From the NCBI GenBank assembly GCA_017443165.1, contig JAFSOW010000061.1, forward strand, positions 1 to 5,213: DNA of 5,213 nt. Direction: 5' to 3'. The stretch's first letter is position 1; every line of letters starts with the position of its first letter. The notes under the pieces are model-generated. The model made no database searches, was not told the origin of the DNA, and saw nothing but the letters and a program-made list of their open reading frames with translations. Positions 1-5,213 of this stretch are shown here, in pieces. The position numbers and the translations under genes are program-made. The stretch is from Acidaminococcaceae bacterium. GTDB taxonomy: Bacteria; Bacillota; Negativicutes; Acidaminococcales; Acidaminococcaceae.

Positions 1-1
1 A

Positions 2-973
2 TTATTTACGATAGATGCGCTTCCGTACCGTCAGCCCATTCCGGTGTATGGGTATCGTTTCGGCTCACGGAAAAAAACACTGGCTGTGATGGGTGCCATC
101 CGGGGCGATGAAGTGCAGCAGATGTACACGGCGGCGCGCCTTGTGCGTAAATTTTCGGAACTGGAAGCTGCGGGAGCTTTTGCGCCGGACTGCGGCGTGA
201 TGGTAGTTCCCTGTGCGGGGCAGTTTTCCATGAATGTGAGCAAACGGTTCTGGCCGCTGGACAATACGGACATCAACCGCATGTTCCCCGGCTATGGAGC
301 GGGGGAGACGACTCAGCGCCTGGCAGACAGGATCTTTACAGCGCTGCAGGGATATAAATGGGGAGTCCACCTGGCCAGCTTTTATCTGCCCGGGGACTTT
401 GTTCCTCATGTGCGGATCGTAGATACGGGGTACCAGGAGAATGAAGAAGGTCTGGACTTCGGCCTTCCCTACCTGGTGATACGCAAGCCGCACCCCTATG
501 ACACGACTACGCTGAATTATAACTGGCAGGTGTGGGAGACCCGGACCTTCTCCGTATATTCCCGCACGACGGACCGCATTGATGAGGAAAGCGCGGAAAT
601 GGCGGCGGACAGCGTGCTGTGTTTTCTGGCGAAAAAGGGAATGCTGCCTCATAAAAGGCCTGAGAGCGTGCAACAGTTCCTGTCCGAGAAAGGCATGCTG
701 GGCGGTGAATTTCCGGAAGGTTCAAAAACCAAAACAGTAAAAGAAGAAAAGCTTGTGAACATCCACAATAAAGCAGGCGGCATCCTGATCCGTTACCATC
801 ACCCTTCAGATTTTGTCAGAGAGGGCAATCTGCTGGCGGAGATTATAGACCCTTACACCACGGATGTGCGGGAACGGATCTGCTCGCCGGCAGACGGAAC
901 GCTTTTCTTTGCTCATCATGCGCAGTTGATAGCAGGGCGTTCCATCGTGTTCCGCCTGATTCCGGGGAAATAA
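2..973 (+). CDS. Succinylglutamate desuccinylase/aspartoacylase (AstE/AspA) family protein, 5' truncated by window edge
   Basis: The frame is open to the left edge. In-frame residues before the first possible start (GTG at 44) read like the family N-terminus (TIDALPYRQPIPVYGYRFG), so the true start lies just outside the window. The family are zinc-dependent M14-like cytoplasmic amide hydrolases that release acyl groups or acylated amino acids. Seen here: GAIRGDE at 92-112, where classical members have GxHGxE; NTDINRMFPG at 263-292, the conserved substrate-binding Asn/Arg block; and GVH with His at 368-370, at about the right spacing for the third zinc ligand. A C-terminal part from about 755 (NIHNKAGGILIRYHHPSDF onward) resembles the lipoyl-like beta barrel common at the end of these proteins. 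The first zinc-binding His is Arg (101-103). I think related clostridial proteins share this, so the substrate, and even hydrolase activity, are uncertain. The gene ends in TAA followed by a terminator. Family confident; function unknown. Confidence 0.85.
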   Translation, partial: LFTIDALPYRQPIPVYGYRFGSRKKTLAVMGAIRGDEVQQMYTAARLVRKFSELEAAGAFAPDCGVMVVPCAGQFSMNVSKRFWPLDNTDINRMFPGYGAGETTQRLADRIFTALQGYKWGVHLASFYLPGDFVPHVRIVDTGYQENEEGLDFGLPYLVIRKPHPYDTTTLNYNWQVWETRTFSVYSRTTDRIDEESAEMAADSVLCFLAKKGMLPHKRPESVQQFLSEKGMLGGEFPEGSKTKTVKEEKLVNIHNKAGGILIRYHHPSDFVREGNLLAEIIDPYTTDVRERICSPADGTLFFAHHAQLIAGRSIVFRLIPGK

Positions 974-1080
974 AAAATTGTGAATGCGGTGTTGCACCGG
1001 AAGGCACTGAAAAAACAGTTTGCACTGGGTGCCGGCAGGGGACAGAAGAGTTGACAGTGATATTTGAGTCTTCTAAGAAG

Positions 1081-1128
1081 CAGAGACAGGCAACGCATTG
1101 CTGCCTGTCTTTGATTCTTTATTTTTTT
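1081..1128 (+). terminator. Intrinsic terminator after the AstE/AspA-family gene
   Basis: A perfect 9-bp stem, AGACAGGCA (1084-1092) with TGCCTGTCT (1102-1110), encloses a 9-nt loop. Three more pairs extend the base outward (1081-1083 with 1111-1113, one of them G-T). A T-rich run with seven consecutive T follows (1122-1128). It lies 107 nt after the stop codon of the upstream gene and before the candidate promoter of the next, which separates the two transcription units. Confidence 0.85.
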
Positions 1129-1129
1129 C

Positions 1130-1158
1130 TTGCAGTCTTTATCATTGTGCGATAAAAT
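1130..1158 (+). promoter_or_regulatory. Candidate sigma-70 type promoter for the PurF-like gene
   Basis: A -10 hexamer TAAAAT (1153-1158, 5 of 6 to consensus) follows a weak -35 TTGCAG (1130-1135, 3 of 6) at the ideal 17-nt spacing. It sits directly after the terminator of gene 1. Transcription would start near 1165, giving a leader of about 147 nt. The surrounding sequence is AT-rich, so other -10-like hexamers (for example around 1180) cannot be excluded. Confidence 0.45.
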
Positions 1159-1297
1159 AATAAAGCAGTTTGTTGTCTAATATTTAAGGTAAATTTTGAA
1201 AATAAGGATAGCATTTGCTGTTTTTTGTCCGGAGGCGGTCCAGGCTTTTCTGCGGCGGAGCGGCAAAATACTTCCCGTTTTTCACAAAAGAAACAGT

Positions 1298-1303
1298 GAG
1301 GGG
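1298..1303 (+). promoter_or_regulatory. Ribosome binding site of the PurF-like gene
   Basis: GAGGGG lies 8 nt before the ATG at 1312. An in-frame TGA at 1297-1299 means no start further upstream is possible. This fixes the N-terminus as Met-Ser-Gly, which matters because residue 2 is where PurF proteins carry their catalytic cysteine. Confidence 0.75.
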
Positions 1304-1311
1304 TTTTCTGT

Positions 1312-2727
1312 ATGAGCGGTTATTTTGGCGTTGTATCCAAAGAAGATTGCGTGTTTGATCTGTTTTTCGGCACAGATTACCATTCCCATCTGGGAACCCG
1401 CCGGGCCGGTCTGGCGGTGTACGGGGAGGATGGCTTCAACCGGTCCATCCACAATATTGAGAATTCGCCCTTCCGTACCAAGTTTGACGATGATGTCCAT
1501 CACATGAAGGGCAATCTGGGTATTGGCTGCATTTCCGATTTTGAAGCCCAGCCTCTGATCGTCCGTTCCCACCACGGAACCTATGCCATTACCACCGTCA
1601 GCAAAATCAATAACATGGATGAGCTGGTGGCCGGTGTTATGAAAAAGACCGGTACCCATTTCCTGGAAATGAGCGGTGGCAACATCAACGCCACGGAACT
1701 GGTGGCCACCCTGATCAATCAGAAAGATAACCTGATAGAGGGCATCCGCTACGCCCAGGAAAGCGTAGACGGTTCTCTGTCCCTGATGATCATGACGCCC
1801 CAGGGAATTTATGTGGCCCGCGACAAGGTAGGGCGCACACCCATGATTTTGGGAAAAAAGCCGGAAGGATTCTGTGCGACTTTTGAATCTACCGCATATT
1901 TGAACCTGGGGTATGAGGATTTTAAAGAACTGGGCCCCGGCGAAATCGATATCATGACGCCGGAAGGCGTGCAAGTGCTTGCGAAACCCGGCTCCAAGAT
2001 GCGTGTCTGCACATTCCTGTGGGTCTATTACGGCTATCCGTCTTCTTTCTACGAAGGCGTTTCCGTGGAACAGATGCGGTACAACTGTGGCAGATACATG
2101 GCACAGCGGGACCCCATCAGCGCAGATGCTGTGGACAATGTAGCGGGCGTGCCGGATTCGGGTATTGCCCATGCGGTAGGCTATGCCAATGAAAGCCGTA
2201 TTCCGTTCTCCCGCCCCTTGATTAAATACACGCCCACCTGGCCCCGGTCATTTATGCCTACGATCCAGAGCAAACGGAACCTCATCGCCAAGATGAAACT
2301 GATACCGGTGCATGAACTGATTGAAGATAAACGTATCATCCTGGTGGATGATTCCATCGTACGCGGCACGCAGCTGCGGGATACCACTGATTTCCTGTTC
2401 AAGTCGGGGGCGAAAGAGGTGCATGCCCGTCCGGCCTGCCCGCCAATTACTTTCGGTTGCAAGTTCCTGAACTTCTCCCGCTCCAATTCGGAGATGGAAC
2501 TCATCGCCCGGCAGATCATCGCCAAAGAAGAAGGGACAGAAGTGGCCAGGGAAGTACTGGAAGATTACTGCAATCCCGATTCGGACCGGTACCATACCAT
2601 GATACAGGGTATCTGCCAAAAGATGGGATTCACCAGCCTGGCATTCAACCGCCTGGACGATATGATTAAGGCGGTGGGCATCGACCCGGATACGCTTTGC
2701 ACGTACTGCTGGAACGGAAAAGATTAG
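1312..2727 (+). CDS. PurF-family amidophosphoribosyltransferase paralogue with degenerate glutaminase domain
   Basis: A 471-residue protein of normal PurF length. PurF makes phosphoribosylamine from PRPP and glutamine, the first step of purine synthesis, in the cytoplasm. The C-terminal phosphoribosyltransferase half is recognisable: VPDSG (280-284), the PRPP loop LVDDSIVRGT (344-353) and PACPP (374-378). Cysteines 233, 383, 463 and 466 match the four [4Fe-4S] ligands of the Bacillus subtilis type enzyme. The N-terminal Ntn glutaminase half keeps its fold-like pattern, but the usual start Met-Cys-Gly is Met-Ser-Gly (SGYFGV, 2-7). The usual HxRYST is CISD (73-76), the HNGN loop is TVSK (95-98), and the SDTE motif is NATE (126-129). 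The flexible-loop motif GRTFI is PRSFM. Such genes are usually auto-named purF. I infer an ammonia-dependent or otherwise altered enzyme, not the housekeeping PurF. The gene appears monocistronic, with no purine genes beside it here. Confidence 0.88.
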   Translation: MSGYFGVVSKEDCVFDLFFGTDYHSHLGTRRAGLAVYGEDGFNRSIHNIENSPFRTKFDDDVHHMKGNLGIGCISDFEAQPLIVRSHHGTYAITTVSKINNMDELVAGVMKKTGTHFLEMSGGNINATELVATLINQKDNLIEGIRYAQESVDGSLSLMIMTPQGIYVARDKVGRTPMILGKKPEGFCATFESTAYLNLGYEDFKELGPGEIDIMTPEGVQVLAKPGSKMRVCTFLWVYYGYPSSFYEGVSVEQMRYNCGRYMAQRDPISADAVDNVAGVPDSGIAHAVGYANESRIPFSRPLIKYTPTWPRSFMPTIQSKRNLIAKMKLIPVHELIEDKRIILVDDSIVRGTQLRDTTDFLFKSGAKEVHARPACPPITFGCKFLNFSRSNSEMELIARQIIAKEEGTEVAREVLEDYCNPDSDRYHTMIQGICQKMGFTSLAFNRLDDMIKAVGIDPDTLCTYCWNGKD

Positions 2728-2740
2728 GGTAAACAAATAG

Positions 2741-2930
2741 TATAAAAATAACAGCGTGCAGGGATTCGCAAAACCGTTCACGTTTGTTATTCCATGGACT
2801 CATGTGCCGGCGGCTTCGAAACTCGGGGCTTCGCGCCTCAGACAGTCTCGTCACTGCGTCACATTTCATCTCATGGAATTACACAAACGTTCCCGATGTT
2901 TTGCTCATTCCCTGCACGCTTATTTTTATA
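2741..2930. repeat. 190-bp imperfect palindrome (possible MITE-like or extragenic repeat)
   Basis: The two halves are reverse complements with small bulges. Paired blocks are TATAAAAATAA (2741-2751 with 2920-2930), GCGTGCAGGGA (2754-2764 with 2909-2919), GCAAAAC (2768-2774 with 2898-2904), ACGTTTGT (2780-2787 with 2883-2890), ATTCCATG (2789-2796 with 2872-2879) and ATGTG (2802-2806 with 2860-2864). Pairing continues more weakly to an apical hairpin GGGGC/GCCTC (2825-2829 with 2835-2839). It nearly fills the gap between two convergent genes and shows no plausible gene of its own. The ends begin and finish in TATA. A TA target duplication is possible but cannot be shown from one copy. Whether it is repeated elsewhere in the genome is unknown. 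Confidence 0.8.
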
Positions 2931-2937
2931 CGTTTTT
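2741..2937. terminator. Bidirectional terminator between the convergent PurF-like and TonB-receptor genes
   Basis: The base of the palindrome (an 11-bp GC-containing stem at 2754-2764/2909-2919 plus an 11-bp A/T stem) is flanked on its plus-strand exit by T-rich sequence with seven T (2933-2939, overlapping the receptor's stop codon). On the minus-strand exit it is flanked by TTATTTTTATA. It lies 13 nt after the PurF-like stop and 7 nt after the receptor stop, so it can end both transcripts. The stem is much longer than a usual intrinsic terminator, so this role may be secondary. Confidence 0.6.
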
Positions 2938-4926
2938 TTAATACGAGTAAATCACTCCGAACAGTGCCGTTCGTCCATAAGCGGGGAATTCACCGATATT
3001 GCGGGACCCCAGAGCTTCGTAGGATTCGTTGAACAGATTGTGCACTTTCAGATAGCTGCTCCAGTGTTTGTTGAACTTGTAACCCAGATTGATGTCTACC
3101 ACAAAATAGTTTCCGGAATACCAGCCTTCGTTCCGTCCTAATCCGGCGGTCAGCAGCAGGTTGTTGGACCAGCGTTTGTCTTTGTAACGCAGGGCGGCTT
3201 TCAGCTGATGGCGGGCTACCAGGCTTGTATAGGACGAGGGCATGTCTCCCCAGTCGGTGTTGGAGTTGGTGTAGGTATAGGAGAAGGTGGCATTGTATTT
3301 CGGACTGAACACGTCGGTAACGGAAAGGTTGATGCCCAGCTGATGCTGGCTCTTACCATTGTCAGGATGCCAGACATCCTCGTTTTTGTACCATAAAATC
3401 GGATTTTTGGTATAGGACCAGAAGCCGCCAAGATCTGCGAAGACTTTATCGCTGAACTGATGGCGTATGCCGCCGCTGCCCTTCCAGCCTTTTTCTGCAT
3501 CCAGATCCGGATTTCCTTGGATCCGCTTGTTGTTGTAATACAGTTCGTCCAGGGTCGGAACTGCGTAAAAGTACTGAAGGGAACCGTAAAGCGTTGTTTT
3601 TTTATCCGGGCGGTATTCCGCGGTGTTGGTGGAGATGTAATGAGTGCCGAATCCACTGTTGTGGGTGATTCCCCGGGTGCTGGAAAGGGTCAGCTTATTA
3701 AACTGGCGGGTACCTCTGAGAAAAGCAGTGATGTTGGTTGCGCTCTTTTTATAATTCTTGCCGAAGCTGCGGTTGGATTCACCCCCCGGCGGATCACCGG
3801 ATACGTCATAATTCGTATCGCTGTCTGCGCTGGTATGGCGCCAGGACAATCCGGCTGCCAGGCTCCGGTTGCGCTTTTTACCTAAGAGCCAGCTGTCCCG
3901 CCAGTCGATGCCGTTGGTGGTGGTTTTCCAGCGTCCGTAGGAAAGCAGGTCTTCCTGGTCTTTGACGCCGGTCGGGCGGAAAGTGTCACCCTGGTTATAA
4001 TAATGATACACTGACACATAGCCGGGTGTTGCGGAGTTTTCCTTGTAATTATAGGTCAGAGCAAGATGGTTGGCCATTTTTGAGTAATTGTAGTCCGTGG
4101 GATTCAGGCGGGAATACCACAGACCCCTGTCGTTGCTGAAGTGTCCGTAGGTAAAATTCAGGGAACTGTTTTTGTTAAATTGCCGGTCGATGCGGAAATA
4201 CATCTCACGCCGGTTCACAGCAGAGTTGGGCATGGTTTCCCTGTCACCGTCCACGCTCTTGTAGCGCAGTTTTTCCAGGTTGCTGCGCCCGCCGGTACCG
4301 ACCCAGCTCCAACCCTTGCCGCTGCCGGCCAGCTGGGTTTCCCAGCGCCAGGCATCGTACGGTCCCCGGGCTCCTTCAAATTTGAATTCGTGATCTTTGC
4401 CCTTTTTTGTAATGATATTGATCACGCCGCCGGGAGTGTCGTAGTTGAAAAAACTGTCGCCTGCCGGACCGTGCAGTATCTCAATACGTTCAATGGCCAT
4501 GACCGGCGGTGCCATATCCAGGTCGTAAGTGGCCCGGCCGTCAGAGAAACCGCTTGCCAGATTCTGTTTCCGCCCGTCAATGAACACGGCGACACGGTCG
4601 TCACCGTCGATACGGACGACCTGATGGTTGGTATTGACGGAACCGGGGGTAACGGTTAAGCCGGGCGCGTAAGCCAGGGCTTCCGCAACGGTTTCGTAAT
4701 GATTGTCCTGCATTTCTTCAGCGGTGATAACGGTGGTGAACGCCGGCGCCGGCATCAGAGGTGATTGGGATACGGCGCTGTGAGCGTTGGCGTGTTCTGC
4801 TGCAGTTATGACAGTTTGCGCGCTGGCGGTCCGGGCGGGCTCTTCGTTTGCTTTTTCCGCGTAAGCGGGCAGGATGGCCGCGGAACAGGCCAGTAAAACA
4901 GCGGCCGGTAATGTTCTGGAAAGCAT
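2938..4926 (-). CDS. TonB-dependent outer-membrane receptor
   Basis: A 662-residue precursor, a normal size for receptors that import siderophores, heme or cobalamin with energy from TonB-ExbB-ExbD. The start MLSRTLP is chosen over an upstream in-frame ATG at 4968 because AAGGAG lies 9 nt before it and a signal peptide follows directly (Arg4, hydrophobic core, likely cleavage after AYA at 21-23). A TonB-box-like QTVITAAE is at 37-44. The plug domain covers about 60-178, with VFIDGR (114-119), IERIEILHGPAG (145-156) and GGVINIITKK (166-175). The rest is a 22-strand-type barrel rich in alternating aromatic residues. Near the end is VHNLFNESYEALGSRN, the usual C-terminal receptor motif, and the last residue is Tyr, where many outer-membrane proteins have Phe. 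The ligand cannot be read from sequence. A Fur-like site upstream suggests iron or heme. No transport genes are adjacent in this window. Confidence 0.93.
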   Translation of the reverse strand: MLSRTLPAAVLLACSAAILPAYAEKANEEPARTASAQTVITAAEHANAHSAVSQSPLMPAPAFTTVITAEEMQDNHYETVAEALAYAPGLTVTPGSVNTNHQVVRIDGDDRVAVFIDGRKQNLASGFSDGRATYDLDMAPPVMAIERIEILHGPAGDSFFNYDTPGGVINIITKKGKDHEFKFEGARGPYDAWRWETQLAGSGKGWSWVGTGGRSNLEKLRYKSVDGDRETMPNSAVNRREMYFRIDRQFNKNSSLNFTYGHFSNDRGLWYSRLNPTDYNYSKMANHLALTYNYKENSATPGYVSVYHYYNQGDTFRPTGVKDQEDLLSYGRWKTTTNGIDWRDSWLLGKKRNRSLAAGLSWRHTSADSDTNYDVSGDPPGGESNRSFGKNYKKSATNITAFLRGTRQFNKLTLSSTRGITHNSGFGTHYISTNTAEYRPDKKTTLYGSLQYFYAVPTLDELYYNNKRIQGNPDLDAEKGWKGSGGIRHQFSDKVFADLGGFWSYTKNPILWYKNEDVWHPDNGKSQHQLGINLSVTDVFSPKYNATFSYTYTNSNTDWGDMPSSYTSLVARHQLKAALRYKDKRWSNNLLLTAGLGRNEGWYSGNYFVVDINLGYKFNKHWSSYLKVHNLFNESYEALGSRNIGEFPAYGRTALFGVIYSY

Positions 4927-4935
4927 AAGGTTCCA

Positions 4936-4941
4936 CTCCTT
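4936..4941 (-). promoter_or_regulatory. Ribosome binding site deciding the receptor start
   Basis: Read on the minus strand, AAGGAG ends 9 nt before the ATG at 4926-4924. It lies inside the 42-nt extension that the upstream ATG at 4968 would add. That ATG has no comparable Shine-Dalgarno sequence, and using it would place charged residues before the signal peptide. Confidence 0.8.
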
Positions 4942-4984
4942 TTTTATATTCATCAAAATAGTAAGCAAGGATAAAAAACCGAAA

Positions 4985-5003
4985 GATTATCAAATCTATT
5001 ATA
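4985..5003. promoter_or_regulatory. Fur-box-like site overlapping the receptor -10 element
   Basis: The 19-nt plus-strand stretch GATTATCAAATCTATTATA matches the classical Fur consensus GATAATGATAATCATTATC at 12 of 19 positions by eye. It covers the -10 hexamer and the likely start site, where a repressor would block transcription. Fur control of TonB receptors is well established in other bacteria. The AT-rich background raises the chance of a random match. Confidence 0.4.
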
Positions 5004-5026
5004 CACAAAATTTCTGTTTTAAAAAA
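4998..5026 (-). promoter_or_regulatory. Candidate promoter of the TonB-dependent receptor gene
   Basis: On the minus strand a perfect -10 hexamer TATAAT (5003-4998) lies about 70 nt before the start codon. At 17-nt spacing the -35 position is only TTTTTT (5026-5021), so the -35 is weak and an activator or UP-type contact may help. The predicted transcript start is near 4991, giving a leader of about 65 nt. Confidence 0.55.
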
Positions 5027-5175
5027 GATTCGGGGACCGGTAAATTTTCTCCCGGAAAAAGACAAAAGGGAAATGTAGATTTTTGCAAGACACGGTAAAA
5101 GTATTCTAAAAGGTTTTCAAAGTTAACACTATGAGAAGGAATTTGTACACCGGAAACGCTTTTATACTTTTTTAC

Positions 5176-5204
5176 TGGACATATTTCCTGTTTTAGGATA
5201 AAGT
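5176..5204 (+). promoter_or_regulatory. Weak candidate promoter pointing rightward out of the window
   Basis: TGGACA (5176-5181, 5 of 6 to the -35 consensus) is followed after 17 nt by TAAAGT (5199-5204, 4 of 6 to the -10 consensus). It would serve a gene beyond the right edge, divergent from the receptor. Around it lie the inverted repeats ATACTTT (5164-5170) and AAAGTAT (5200-5206). The region is AT-rich and no downstream start is visible, so this is tentative. The rest of 5027-5213 shows no supported gene. Confidence 0.25.
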
Positions 5205-5213
5205 ATTAACATA

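Larger units (their letters stand above)
974..1311. other. Intergenic region: terminator of gene 1, then promoter and leader of the PurF-like gene
   Basis: This 338-bp gap has no convincing ORF. Its first 107 bp after the deacylase stop hold small hairpins without T-tracts (CGGTG-TTG-CACCG at 987-999; CTTCT/AGAAG at 1070-1080). The intrinsic terminator follows at 1081-1128 and the candidate promoter at 1130-1158. About 150 nt of leader then runs to the start codon, including a GC-rich patch near 1229-1265. I looked for purine, cobalamin and similar riboswitch cores in the leader and recognised none. Confidence 0.6.

Noticed and set aside
44..46. GTG at 44 as the start of the AstE/AspA-family gene
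   Set aside because: The frame is open upstream and the preceding residues look like family sequence. No ribosome binding site precedes it, so the gene is cut by the window edge.
1159..1297. Purine riboswitch or other known riboswitch in the leader of the PurF-like gene
   Set aside because: None of the conserved junction and loop sequences of the purine aptamer could be found by eye.
1282..2172. Long minus-strand ORF opposite the PurF-like gene, and similar long ORFs opposite the other genes
   Set aside because: These are antisense shadows of well-supported genes. Their translations show no recognisable domains and are rich in His/Arg, typical of reverse-complement reading.
4885..4890. Lipobox-like LLAC (residues 11-14) in the receptor signal peptide
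   Set aside because: The hydrophobic core continues well past Cys14 to a good signal peptidase I site after AYA. TonB receptors are normally barrel proteins, not lipoproteins.
4927..4968. Longer start for the TonB receptor at the ATG at 4968, or the in-frame ATG at 4953
   Set aside because: These would put up to 14 residues, including KKEW, before the signal peptide. The clear AAGGAG site lies inside this stretch and serves the ATG at 4926.
5022..5060. Hairpin with short CGGG/CCCG pairing followed by TTTTTT on the minus strand, as a terminator or attenuator
   Set aside because: The stem is only about 4 bp with a 16-nt loop, and it lies upstream of the predicted receptor transcript start.
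5131..5196. 21-codon ORF (ATG at 5131) with a hydrophobic C-terminal half
   Set aside because: It has no well-placed ribosome binding site, lies in AT-rich intergenic sequence where short ORFs are common, and has no other support.

Overview
The window suggests a Gram-negative-staining (diderm) member of the Firmicutes, most likely class Negativicutes (a Megasphaera/Dialister/Veillonella-like organism). The basis is a TonB-dependent outer-membrane receptor, which needs an outer membrane, beside two cytoplasmic enzymes whose sequence style I associate with clostridial and Negativicute relatives. This placement is inferred from protein style; there is no rRNA or other marker here.

Layout. (1) Positions 2-973, plus strand: the 3' part of a succinylglutamate desuccinylase/aspartoacylase (AstE/AspA) family protein, cut by the left edge. 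(2) 974-1311: a 338-bp gap with a strong intrinsic terminator for gene 1, then a candidate promoter and a leader of about 150 nt for gene 2. (3) 1312-2727, plus strand: a PurF-family protein whose phosphoribosyltransferase half and four iron-sulfur cysteines look intact, but whose glutaminase half has lost its nucleophile and glutamine-binding residues. (4) 2728-2937: a convergent gap almost filled by a 190-bp imperfect palindrome (2741-2930), which can act as a bidirectional terminator and may be a miniature mobile or extragenic repeat. (5) 2938-4926, minus strand: a 662-residue TonB-dependent receptor with signal peptide, TonB box, plug and barrel. (6) 4927-5213: the receptor's promoter region with a Fur-box-like site over the -10 hexamer, then AT-rich sequence with a weak candidate promoter pointing out of the window.

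The three genes look like separate transcription units: gene 1 ends at a terminator, gene 2 has its own promoter, and the receptor converges on gene 2. I see no evidence of a shared pathway. The most notable items are the apparently glutaminase-dead PurF paralogue and the long palindrome. I found no rRNA, tRNA, CRISPR array, transposase or recognised riboswitch.
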